64,000 bases of DNA from Sphagnum magellanicum (taxonomy: Eukaryota; Streptophyta; Sphagnopsida; Sphagnales; Sphagnaceae). The notes under the pieces were generated by a model. It saw only the letters and a program-made list of their open reading frames with translations, did no database searches and was not told the origin of the DNA. The stretch covers positions 17,670,001 to 17,734,000 of the forward strand of contig CM038910.1 of the NCBI GenBank assembly GCA_021904315.1, in the 5' to 3' direction. This document shows, one piece after another, positions 26,201 to 36,310 of the stretch. How positions within the stretch are numbered: the stretch's first letter is position 1; the number at the start of each line of letters is the position of its first letter. Made by a program: the position numbers and the translations under genes.

Positions 26201-26530
26201 ATTCCATGAAACATATCGAAAACAAATTTTGCATGGTTTTAATTTTATCATGACATGTGATTTTTATTAAGCACTCCTTGTGAAAGATACATGGATCTTT
26301 CAAAATATGAATGATTATGTTAATGCATTAGCACAAAATTATAGCAAACATATGCACAATGTTATGAATGAAATAAGGTTATGTGACAATTTGATATACT
26401 ATTCATACAAACTTTTACCATAATACATCCAATTTTTTTTTGTATATGTGTATAATCTCATTCACATGTGGTTTTTATATTCTTAAACAATATACAAACT
26501 TTAATTCAACATTATTTAAAACATTGTTCA

Positions 26531-26765
26531 ATCACCATTTTGGGAGATTGTAATGTTAAAATTTTTAAATACAATAATCATGCAAAGAAAATAAGAACTA
26601 TTAAATTTCATGGATGAATTCAAATTAAAATCACAATTCAATGGAAACACCACAAAAGACGAATATCAATTAGATCATATTGGGTGAACATTCTTGGAAA
26701 TGAATGCAAATTTAGTGTAATTTTGAAACAAATTGATTTATATTGCATTCAAACTACTCAACAAA
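26531..26765 (+). pseudogene. EEP endonuclease domain remnant, element A
   Basis: Reads ITILGDCNVKIFKYNNHAKK from 26531, then after a frameshift DEFKLKSQFNGNTT and YQLDHI, then WVNILGNECKFSV. GDxN and the late LDHI(W) are the catalytic Asp/Asn and Asp-His motifs of the endonuclease/exonuclease/phosphatase fold found in LINEs and Helentrons. There is no reverse transcriptase nearby; the domain follows the helicase on the same strand, so I assign it to the Helentron-like element. Confidence 0.7.
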
Positions 26766-26845
26766 TTTTCAATGTATAACAAGAAACCATTAACATTTCT
26801 TATTTTTTAAAAGTGTAATATATGTGATTACATGTGTGTGTGTGG

Positions 26846-27225
26846 GCCACAATGAACCAACACCTACTAGCGCACCATGAAGGATGGATGGTAAGTGGTT
26901 ACAAACAATTTTCTATTGGATTCTAGTTCCTTAATTAATTAACCATTGGTGCTTAACTTAGTTATCTTTTTTTATTACCTACCTATTAACAACCTAGTGG
27001 GTTGTTAAGAGGTAGGTAGTCAAAACAACCCTTACTTATGTATAAACCATTTACTTAATAAAAGATACATATTTTCCTACCTATCTACTTATATATGAGA
27101 CCTATTTCTTACAAAATTGATTACCAAGGTGAAACCGAATATTAACTCAATTGATATTCATACACAACTAAATAATAACATGCATATAGTGGATGGTGCA
27201 TCGGTGGGTGTTGGTTCACTATGGC
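26846..27225. mobile_element. 380-bp inverted-repeat (MITE-like) element
   Basis: Terminal inverted repeats of 33 bases: left 26846-26878 (gccacaatgaaccaacacct...) and right 27193-27225. 26 of 33 positions match and all seven differences are transitions, as expected from decay of methylated cytosines. Inside is a strong hairpin with 21-base arms at 26974-26994 and 27000-27020 (19/21 paired). There is no coding capacity and no clear target-site duplication. It lies just 3' of the EEP domain of element A, so it could be either an independent MITE or the 3' terminal region of the rolling-circle element. Confidence 0.55.
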
Positions 27226-27239
27226 TTGCGTGTGTACAT

Positions 27240-29320
27240 GCTACATTTTCCATTTGGTGACCCCCAAATGGATTATGGTTTTAACATCTATTGCAATTGG
27301 TGTTTCACCAAATGCAAAGGGCACTTCATGGGGTAAATTATGTTTTTGTTAATTTTCAAATCCACATGCATAAAACTTTTCCATTTGGCAAGCACAAGAT
27401 GGATCTTTTGAAGATATTTCTCTTTTTAATTAGACCCACCAAACATAACAACAAAACACATTTCATTGAAATCTTTAAACCTAAAATGCAACAAAAAAAA
27501 GTACATGATTACAATTGCCAAATCCTTAAACCTATAATTAAAGTATCATGGAAACAAAATGAAGCATAAGAACTAGGAGCAAAACTTTTTCAACTCGTTT
27601 CATTAAAATTCTATCCATCCATTGCTAATGTTTGTTCAATACATCTAAGTATTTAATGTTATGTGCACATAATGTTAGACCTTTTCAGAGAAAATGCACG
27701 GATTAAAGGAAGGTGCCCTGCCCTCACATGTAAACAAAAAAGAATTCAAATTTATTTGTACACAATATGGTTTCTTTACATGTTTACATCATTTGTGGGG
27801 TTGAGGGAAAGGGGGTGGGCATGTACAATTTTAAATATTGTGAATTTAAATCTAAATTTTAAATAAAATGAAATATATATAAATTCAAAGGCCCTTTTCT
27901 TTTAAAAGCCAATGAACTCTTAACCAATTAACTTAAGTTTATAATAATGAAGACATTTCCAATGCATGTTCTTGTAAATTTTATGTAAAAAAATATTTTC
28001 AAATATAACTTCTCATGCTATAGTCATTTGTTTATCCTTTTAGGTTTTGTATTAGCAAAATTTTTGATTCACATGAACATTCATCAAGCACTTTCAAAGT
28101 TATGTTGAATTTGCCTATTTTAGGATTTTAATTTGTTGTTTTGTGCAATGTACATTTCTCCTTTTTGTGTTGTCACCCATTCCATTCCAAAAAAATTCAT
28201 TTTTTTACATGTTTCTAACTTGACTCTTTTTCAAATTTTGGGGGGTTTTTCATGTCCAATAACCTTGGATAGTCCATTAGGAGATTTAGCAAGTTTGCAA
28301 GCTTTTCCCCCATCACTTTAGGTGGCATTGAATTTATTTCACTCATTGCTATCACCCCATCAAAATATTTAAGGAGTTAGGCTTTTGTAATTTCATCTTG
28401 TACTTCTATATTTTTCCTAACTAATGCCTTTTCTTTCTAAAGCCCTTAGGTTCATGTTAACATGAATTTATTTTTTTCTTTCAACAACATTTCAAAGCAA
28501 TTTTTGATCTCTTACTACACCATAGCTTGTGCATGCTCTGTAGTTTCTTTCTTTTAAGAAATCATTTCAAAATGTTTCCATCATCATAACTCTTCCAAAA
28601 CTTATTTCTATAAAGAAATTCACTATGGAACAAGCTTGCATCCTTTGAATATTGGATCCAATAATCAAAACATGAAGCACAATTCAATCAATCCCATCAT
28701 GTTTGACTTGTCTATAACAAATTGAGAGATAACGGTAGGCTTGGGCAACCTTTTGAATTCAACCCCCTTGGGAAAATGCATATCTCCCTTTCTCACCTTT
28801 GATTTATTGTCGTTTGATAAGATTTGGTAATGGGGTGTGGAATTAATTGATTGATTAATTAAAATATTTGTTTATTTAAATACATTTTGACATAAAATAT
28901 CATTTTCATAATTTTTTTGACTTGCATTATAAGAATAGGTAATTGTTTTGGGCAAGAATGAGGATGTCAATCATTTCTAATCCAAAATGATTCAAAACAT
29001 CCATCAATTACATTTCTTGATTCTTGTTTGTTTATGTTGAGTTCACTTCAAGCTTCACAAGGAGGAAGTGCATTGTATGACGTGAAGGGTTGGTGTTATT
29101 GATGATGGGGTGAGAGAGACTTTAAGTAGTGATTTTCAGAGACATTTTTCCAAAGCATAGTTTTGTCAAATTTAACTTCACACAATTTTTGCTAGAGAAT
29201 TTTTGCATACAATAATATACCTATTCTCCAAGAAAGCTCCAGCCCATATTTTGGACCAAACGGAGCATGTACAACTCTAGTGAAAGATGAAGAACATGCC
29301 AATAACTAAGGGTTATAACC
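27240..29320. other. AT-rich intergenic DNA
   Basis: No recognisable gene, RNA gene or element. The longest frame (27291-27569, 92 codons) has no family motif. Confidence 0.45.
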
Positions 29321-29328
29321 CTTATGTT

Positions 29329-30286
29329 GGATCCACACCTAAGCAATAAAAGGGATAAACTAAACGAATAAATTAATTTTAATGTTATCCCATTCACACA
29401 AAAGAGATTAAAACTGACTTGACAAATGATATGGCATTGGGGAAAAGAAGGGGATAAATGTGTTAGGATATCTTAACCCTAGGAATAAATAATTTCAATT
29501 TTTCTAAATTTTCTATCAAAATCCTAGTAATAAATAATTTCAATATTTCTAGATTTTCGATCAAGTTAGGATGCAATAAGGAGGATGCTAGTTTGTTCCT
29601 TTGATTTCAAAAGGTGAAAATATTGTCTCATTTTCACAAGAGCTTCTAATGTTATTCTTGCCACCATACTCTCTTTCATGTGAGAGAGCACCTGGAATGG
29701 TGGGTGGTAATTATCGGGCAGCATAAAAATTTCCAAACTGCCTGAAATGGTTTGAGCATCAGGATTTTTTTCCAGAGTGCTCAATTTTTTTGGGCAGAAT
29801 TGAAAATTTCTAACCTTTATAATATTTCTGGGCAGAATAAAAGTCCAAAACTGCCCAAAATGCCTTCATGCATCCTGAAAAAAATTTCTCTCAAATCTTT
29901 TAAAGCATCACGATTTTTCAAGTTCCCCAAATCTTTGAGCAGAAATGAATTTTTTTCAGTCTATGTAATCTGCCCGAAAATCCCAAACTGCTGATTTTAT
30001 TTTTTTTGAGCATCCTGGAAAGCATTTCTCACTAATTCTCAGGGGTGCCAATTTATTTTTCTTCATCTGCCCAAATTTTTTGGGCAGTTTGAATAACCCC
30101 TCAATGTGACTAGTTCAAAGTAAGGTGAAATTAACCCCATCAAACTATTTTATCTATATCCCTTTGTGTGAACAGCACAGGGGTTAGTAATTTACTACTT
30201 AATTAATATTTTTGTCATTTTAACCCCCAAATCAAGCGAGGGTTAAATGGGATAAAAATATCCCTATTAAACCTTGGTGTGAATCC
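29329..30286. mobile_element. Possible 958-bp non-autonomous element with short inverted ends
   Basis: The left end GGATCCACACCTAAG (29329-29343) is matched in inverse by the right end ccttggtgtgaatcc (30272-30286), 12 of 15 positions. Both ends are followed inward by related GGGATA/ATCCC-type subterminal sequences. The interior repeats the motif tttgggcag and its complement ctgcccaaa several times (about 29710-30090). No transposase frame and no confident target duplication, so this is tentative. Confidence 0.3.
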
Positions 30287-30289
30287 AGC

Positions 30290-31140
30290 TTTAGGTTTAG
30301 ATAACTTTCAGCATTGAACACCTCAAAATTCTGAAATTTAGGCACTCTAGTTGTTGGGAATTTCTCAAAAAATGGCAATTTCAAAAATAATTTAATTATC
30401 ACCAAATCCAATCAAATAATCTGGTATTCGCCATTTGGTAGATGAATTCCGATCTTTGTTAATGGCCTTGGGTAAATGAAAGTGAAAATTGATCTCCTCT
30501 CTTTCTCCAATTTTCTTCTCTTCTTCCTTCCTAAGAATTCATTCATTCATTCATTCATTCACAACATGCCAATAATTCCATTCGCAAATAAACCCTCAAC
30601 CAAGCTCTCATTTTGAGCTTCTCCTCATGGCTGTGAGGACTCTGAACTGGACAATAATTGTCAAGTCTGTGAATTGGGTGAGTTGTGTTAGGCAAAAATA
30701 TACTCAAATTTTTTGTCTTAACACTAATGGGTTAACATGGCCATGGTGCTTAGGGAAACTCCCCATGGAACTCAACCATATCATGGGGGATTAGTTCAAC
30801 ATATTTGTCTCATGAAGAGGCTTTTTCTTGAGGAACACAACCCTATCCCCATCGGATAATTCAACACTATTGGATAATTCGACATATTTATCTTAATGAA
30901 AAGCATTTCCCCCAAGGAACACAACATTGCGTTCTTGAGAGAACACCTCCACAAACACAATCATTTCCTTGGGGTTGGGCAATTTTATATGTCTAACTAA
31001 GAGATCTTTCCTTCTTTGAATTTTTCGATCTACCCATTCATTTCCCAGAGATTCTTGTTCCTCTTACTTTGGAGTCCACACTCCATCCCCGGAGATTCAA
31101 TACCAAGAAGTGATTTTATTTCTAGGGATGACTTTTTGAA
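30290..31140. other. Intergenic DNA with (ATTC)n at 30537-30560
   Basis: No gene seen. An ATTC microsatellite lies at 30537-30560. Between about 30790 and 30960 a motif like aattcaacatatttgtct followed by ggaacacaac recurs, and related sequence is found again at 31455-31520, on the far side of the organelle-derived patch. Confidence 0.45.
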
Positions 31141-31141
31141 A

Positions 31142-31243
31142 TCATAAATTGTCTTTGCGAGCTGCTAACAAAGCAATTACCAATGGACCCAATGCGACTA
31201 TTAGAGCCAGAACATTGAGCTGTGCAATAACTTTTAAATTCAT
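31142..31243 (-). pseudogene. psb30: Plastid psb30 (ycf12) copy in non-plastid surroundings
   Basis: A full 33-codon frame from ATG (31243) to TGA (31142) starts [16 protein letters not shown] and ends [13 protein letters not shown]. This matches the small photosystem II subunit Psb30/Ycf12 over its whole length, with a few substitutions compared with the usual MNLEVIAQL...LLAARKGNL form. Family length is 33 residues. It is a single membrane helix of photosystem II when expressed in plastids. Here it lies in AT-rich repeat DNA beside a mitochondrial nad5 fragment, so it is best read as an organelle DNA insertion and probably not expressed, although its frame is intact. Psb30 is missing from flowering-plant plastid genomes, so this informs on the host lineage. 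Confidence 0.8.
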
Positions 31244-31325
31244 TCTGGTTCAACCTCTCTGTTTTGGATTCAGTGAGATTGTTGGAATGTACCTAATGGG
31301 CACATGAGAACCCTCAAATATTTAT

Positions 31326-31445
31326 TCAAAAACCCTCCATTGCATCAGATAACCAAGTATGTAATCCTATTTGTGCAGATTTTCCAAAAGCACCAATGAA
31401 AAGTAAAATACAAATAATAGTTATGGCATCTAATTTCATATTGCA
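31326..31445 (-). pseudogene. nad5: Fragment of mitochondrial nad5
   Basis: About 38 codons read [20 protein letters not shown], then [18 protein letters not shown], followed by a stop. The string IGLHTWLPDAMEG, with upstream KSAQ, is a highly conserved part of NADH dehydrogenase subunit 5. The form CNM...[21 protein letters not shown] belongs to the mitochondrial protein; plastid NdhF has different flanking residues. Both ends are cut: the protein normally continues with PTPVSALIHAAT. It lies on the same strand as and only 82 bases upstream of the psb30 copy. Confidence 0.8.
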
Positions 31446-31459
31446 AACCCCAAGAGGGC

Positions 31460-32700
31460 AATTCAACACATTTGTACTAACATGTTAACCAAAGAACACA
31501 AGCATTTCCCTCAGAATGAGTGTTCCTTTGTCCATGACAAAAATGTTAAAAGGGGTTGAACACAAGATGTCACACTTCAAAGTAAAGTGGCCAATCACAT
31601 ATGCTACAACAAATTATTCATAAAATCTTAGCATCCCAACCATACTTAACAAACTTGTCATAACTAGCTATTGTGCACACAACCTCCCCAGGCTTCCACT
31701 CCTCAAAGCACAATTTTTTTGTGGATGCCCCCTTATGTAAATAACATTGTCGTGGGGTTGCATTTGTTCACAGAGCATTGTTTCACATGGTGCAATGCTC
31801 TGCTGGCCAGCAGCATTACCCTAGGCTTGTTTGAGAATGCCCTCACCTCCAGACTTTATATACTTTTCTTGCATTGAATTGTTTGGGTTTAATTCAAGAG
31901 AACATCTCACCAGATTACAATTTTGTCAAAATGTACATCCAATAACATTGGGAACAGATTGTTGGAATATGCTCGGATTATAGTAAATTGCCGAGTGCAT
32001 ACTATGGTCCTATATCTGTCTTGAATGGCAGGGATCAGCATATTGAGAGTTAGTCATACTTGTTGCATAAGGGAAAGATTGCCCAGTTGCAATCACAACA
32101 CAGCATAGCATCATAATGTCAATATACATCTGCAAGATGTAGCCACTGTAAGTTAGAGGTGCATGGCATAGATGGTGGCAAAAGAAAAGAGTTTCATAAG
32201 AACCGTTTCAAAACACCACAATGTTGTTTCATTGCATCAAAGCAGCACAATCCAATGAAGGGATTTTGAATCTGATAATAAGAACAAAGGTGAATCTGAT
32301 AATAAGAACAAAGGGTTTAGTGCATGTGGAGGGCTAACCAGTGTAGCACACCACCCCATTGATACAACTCCTAGCAAAGCGAGCCTCCAAAACTACCCCT
32401 CAACAAATGGTACAGCAATCCAAGGAGGTGGGAATGTCACTGGGGTCCACGGACCTGAAAAATTTACAACAGATACGTGGAAGGAGACAGGAGTGGGAGC
32501 ATGCCAATAGACAAACATATTGACTAATGCACACAAATAAGGTTTATTGTATATACCTTCTGAAGCCTGCTTGTTATACTTCAGAAAGGAACACAACTTT
32601 CAGAGATAAAATTATACTCACTCACTCTCTCCACCCTCCAAAACACGATCATTCTTTTTGATTCAACCCTAAATCAATTCAGCTGCATGATATTTCACAT
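31460..32700. other. 3' flank of the thioredoxin gene; no gene recognised
   Basis: A 24-base unit, tgaatctgataataagaaca plus aagg, is perfectly duplicated in tandem at about 32268-32315. Otherwise there are no recognisable frames. Part of the region next to 32720 is probably the 3' untranslated sequence of the thioredoxin gene on the minus strand. Confidence 0.45.
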
Positions 32701-32720
32701 CCTCACACATGAGCAGGGCC

Positions 32721-33505
32721 CTACAATTGGCTTAGTGAAGCAAAATGTTGCACTTTTTTGTTCAGCTCTTCCTTGTTTGCACCAACAATCTTGTCAATCT
32801 GCTTCCCATCTTTGATAAACAAGAAAGTAGGCATTGCATGTACATCCCACTCTGCCATCACATCCTGCACAAGCCCAGTGGCACAATCCCTTCACTTTCA
32901 CAAACAAACTGGACACCACTTCTCATCTGCATCACAAAACCTCACCTGCTCCTACACTCTTCTACAAACAGAGAACTCATCCTCATAATGGAACACATGA
33001 TATACATTTCAGGTGCAAATCTCCAGGAAATCTTCCTGAAGAATGCCAAGAAATTCCTTTGTTTCATATGCTCTTCAAAACTCCCAATCCCAAGGAAACT
33101 AAGGAACAGTACAAAAAGCTTACCGCCACTTCATCGACATCAACCTTGAGAAAGATCAAGGATGTATAGTTCTTGCTCAGTTCAATGAAAATTGGAGACA
33201 TAATGCGGCACGGTCCACACCAGGTGGCTGTGAAATCCACCACAATCTGTTAACCATCCCAGACCCACTACTTGTCATTCAGTATCACACAAATATAACT
33301 CTAATTCCCATGTCTTTTGTCAGACAAAAACCTCATTAACGGCTATGGTGGAAGAGCTTCAGACATGCGCAGAGAGAAAGAAAACTCCTTCACAAAGAAG
33401 CACATACACACTTACGATTTTTCCAGCCAACTTGGACTCTTGAATCTTGGAGTCCCAAACTCTCTTGGAGTCTACCACATGCACGAGTCCATGATCCCCA
33501 GCCAT
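32721..33505 (-). CDS. Thioredoxin h, three exons (33505-33416, 33246-33124, 32864-32721)
   Basis: Small cytosolic (or membrane-associated) dithiol-disulfide oxidoreductase. The spliced product is 118 residues, the normal thioredoxin h size. Exon 1 (30 codons) starts [20 protein letters not shown] and ends GKI at GTAAGT. Exon 2 (41 codons) begins [18 protein letters not shown], so the WCGPC redox site is intact at residues 39-43, followed by the buried-Asp region VDVDEVA, and ends at GTAAGC. Exon 3 (48 codons with stop) begins [16 protein letters not shown], carrying the cis-Pro (MPTF), and ends QHFASLSQL. All introns (169 and 259 bases) are GT-AG and phase 0, at the positions usual for plant thioredoxin h genes. 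Of the subgroups it most resembles the h9-like type ([14 protein letters not shown]). Upstream, a CAG/GTGAGC donor near 34270 and an acceptor TGTGCAG just before the ATG suggest an intron in the 5' leader. The gene looks functional. Confidence 0.92.
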
Positions 33506-34300
33506 GATACCTGAAATTTCTGCACACAACAAAACCCGCATAACCACCATCACGATCCAGTACTTTACAATGAACAAGACATCTCTGGTAATCATACTCT
33601 TCCTGTAATTAGGCCTCAGAGTCTGGACCCTGGCTACACGATGTGCAGATATTAACTGCAGGGCCGTTTCTGACGAGTTTGATCGACCATCTTGGCAACT
33701 TTGGCAAACAGGCTCCTCCTTCCTGTCTGTTGAGTCAGGCAGGTAGTCTATGGCAATATTTGCGTGAAAGCCTTGGCGTCGAACACTGGCAAACCGCAGA
33801 CCATGGCGTACAGACACCGAAATCAAGTCAACAGGAAACCAAAATTCCCTTCCCGATGCCAAGAGAACCCGGAACACTTTCTCAAATTTCTAAGCATGTC
33901 ACGGTGCATCTACAACTTACGGCGGACATGACATCCTTAAAACGTCTTAATAACGCACGACAAAGAACGCGTCAGAAGGCAAATGAAAAAATTCCAGGAT
34001 GCAAACAACAAACAGGAATACTATAAATTCTCTCATCTCGGCTTCAAGCAACAACAACAATAACAACAACAACTAAAGGTTTGTTTCCTGTCCACCATGG
34101 CCCTTTCCAAAACCTACAATCCAGTCACACCAAAACTCCAGTACACACTTCACATCTTCCATTCCAAAACAAGTCCGGAGGTCCGAATTCAATCAGCATC
34201 GATTTACGTTCATAAAAGCCAAGCAAAAAACCATTTGATTAAAAAAAAAAACTCAGAGGCTTGCTCACCTGTAAACGAGTGCGAGTTTGCAAACACTTTT
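33506..34300 (-). promoter_or_regulatory. Probable 5' leader and leader intron of the thioredoxin gene
   Basis: Read on the minus strand, a donor CAG/GTGAGC lies at about 34270 and candidate acceptors TGTGCAG and TTTCAG occur at about 33530 and 33511, shortly before the ATG at 33505. A leader intron of about 740 bases is therefore plausible. The longest minus-strand frame crossing this region (33359-33877) is a read-through of exon 1 and has no protein features of its own. Confidence 0.35.
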
Positions 34301-34309
34301 TCTGCTTGA

Positions 34310-34760
34310 GAAACGAAGATTGCTCTGAATAAATCTCCACGACACGACGCTCGAGTTTCGCTGCGAATTGTTTCTTACGAGACGCAACGACGCCTCTTTA
34401 TCTTCTCTCTTCTCTCTCTATCTCGTCTGCTTCCTTCCCACGTACCAAGCGGCCGGTCGTCAGTCACCGGGAACCGTCTCGGCCGGTCTTCAGTCACTTG
34501 GAACAACCGTCTCAGCCGGTTGGTTTCATTTTCTGCCGTGTCGTCTTTCTTCTGTTTCCTTTCCTTCCAACGGGCCGGTGGTCAGTTGCCCTAAACCGTC
34601 TCAGCCGGTTGGTCTCAATTTGGCCGTTCCCTCCGCAGAGCCTTCCCGCCGCTTCCAACTAAAAAAAGAAAAAGAAAAAACACTAAATCTTTTCGAGCCG
34701 GTACTTTCGGGGACGGTAACGAACCTATTTGACTGGGCTAAGGTCAAATAGGCTACCCTA
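34310..34760. promoter_or_regulatory. GC-rich probable promoter region with repeated GCCGGT motifs
   Basis: GC content and CG dinucleotides rise sharply here. The motif accgtctcagccggttggt, or parts of it, occurs at about 34471, 34508 and 34593, and ggccggt/agccggt hexamers occur at least six times (34452-34701). A perfect 10-base inverted repeat (cctatttgac / gtcaaatagg) sits at 34724-34733 and 34743-34752. The region lies upstream of the thioredoxin gene on the minus strand and is its likely promoter. No protein family is recognised in the plus-strand frame here. Confidence 0.5.
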
Positions 34761-35294
34761 AGAAAGACAGCACTCTAGAAGGAATTTTGTGAAGAATAAT
34801 GAGCACCCTAATAGGAACCTTTGATGTTCTACCCTCTATTTTCAGGGGTCCCCCTTTATTGCTGGGGGCCTCGCCTACCAAGGCGACCATATTGTGTTTA
34901 GATTTATTATAGAGTTATAGTAGCTTAAGGGATTTTTATAGGCCCCTACTAGACAATAATAATAGGTCTTTTTTTTTTTAATATGAGAGTTTTTGAATCA
35001 TGATATTTTGGCTTGTGTTGAAACTTGAGATTAGTTATAGAGTTATAATAATATTTTGAAGGATTTTAGTTGAATCATGACGGTATTACTCTCGCCTCCA
35101 TTTGATACATAATTACATGTTGGAATCCAAATCGAAGGATGTGCGACCCAACTTCATTTGGGGAGGGAAAGTGAAGAGACCTAGGGCCAAGGTTAAATAG
35201 GATACCTTCACTCTCTCAATTCTATAAGTCCCCCTTTTCCTTTTGGAGATCTCTCTAAGGGCCTAGGCAAAAGTCAATAGGGGTTGCAAACGAA

Positions 35295-36310
35295 GGAAGG
35301 GCTATCTCTAAGGTGGGTTATACAAGAATCATGGATTTGTGGGATTTTGAGTGTTCATTCCTTCTAACCTTGCTACCCGTAGTATGTTCACCTCTTGCAT
35401 TCCTTGGGATCCATGGATCTACTACCCTCATGCTTTTGTTGTTGGGGATTGGGTGTGTCAATTTGAGGACTCTTATAATTATGGGTCCACCATAGTTTTG
35501 AAATCTTTTCAAACTTTGTGGGTTGTTTTGAATATAAAAAGGGTTTCAAATACTAGGAAGCTTGAAAAATCTAGCCCTCATGACATTCAATTGCTTTCCA
35601 CTAACCTCAAGTTGGTCGGGGTGTTGATGCAAGAGACTTTTGGAGGTCCTTTTAAATTGCCATGTCAAGATTCTATACCCAAACATGATGTGTTACTCTA
35701 GCTTTTCAATTTGGGTTGTGTGGAAAGCTGTTCATGGGACTTGGGAGAGTGGCATTGGTCTCCCATCTCTTTTTTGGGAGATGTGCCATTCTTTGGGTAT
35801 TCAACCAAAAGGGGCTATCTCACTAATAGAAGTGCAAATTTAGGACAATTATCTCTTCTCAATTTCATACAAAGGTTGAAACTTAGTGAAGATAACCTTT
35901 AAACTTGTTACTGATTGTAGTTGGCATAATTCAAAACCTTGTAAACTTGTCGTTCTTGTTTAAATGATCTTGAACAACAAACTATTGGTGGGTACTTGGC
36001 TTGGTCAAATGGGCCTTGATCCTTTCCACATCGTTTGTCACTCCCAAGCTTGAGCCTCCATGACACTACTTGATGGATTGCTCAAAAGTGACATTCGTAT
36101 GGGTTGCCTTCCGCAAGGTATGGTGCTCTTGGAGTGTTCCAATCAAAATTGATAACTCTTGGTATCATTTGTTATTGGGAAACATCACTGGATCTCAAAA
36201 GGAAAGACCTCCCTCCACCACCAACCTTCACCCATGTTGTTTTTATTAGGAAAAACAACCTCTTGATATATTTAGGACTTTCATTATTTTTTATCTTTTT
36301 GGGTTGAAGG
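35295..36310 (+). pseudogene. Unassigned protein-coding remnant, probably from a mobile element
   Basis: Two overlapping plus-strand frames (35351-35701 and 35711-35902) look like consecutive pieces of one protein joined through a stop. The first reads FTSCIPWDPWIYYPHAFVVG, later WVCQFEDSYNYGSTIVL and GVLMQETFGGPFKLPCQD. The second reads WHWSPISFLGDVPFFGYSTK and ends LNFIQRLKLSEDNL. The composition (Trp, Tyr and Cys present, non-repetitive) is protein-like, unlike surrounding AT-rich frames, but I do not recognise the family. A retroelement or other transposon origin is a guess from the setting. Confidence 0.35.

Larger units (their letters stand above)
21874..26790 (+). mobile_element. Decayed Helentron-like rolling-circle transposon, copy A
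   Basis: Ordered remnants on the plus strand: a CxxC-x14-CxxC zinc ribbon (about 21937-22010), a Rep nuclease domain (24435-25290), the start of a PIF1-family helicase (25814-26200) and an endonuclease/exonuclease/phosphatase (EEP) domain (26531-26765). Rep plus helicase defines Helitron-superfamily elements; a C-terminal EEP domain is the mark of the Helentron branch. All parts carry stops or frameshifts, so the element is dead. Much of the helicase between Walker B and the EEP domain is missing. The same domain order and closely similar peptides occur on the minus strand at 47699-52640. The ends are approximate: I found no convincing terminal hairpin or CTRR-type end. A C23 run sits at 22376-22398 inside the element. 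Confidence 0.75.

Noticed and set aside
33359-33877. 172-codon minus-strand frame over the thioredoxin first exon
   Set aside because: Only its 30 codons from 33505 to 33416 are thioredoxin; the rest is leader and intron read-through.
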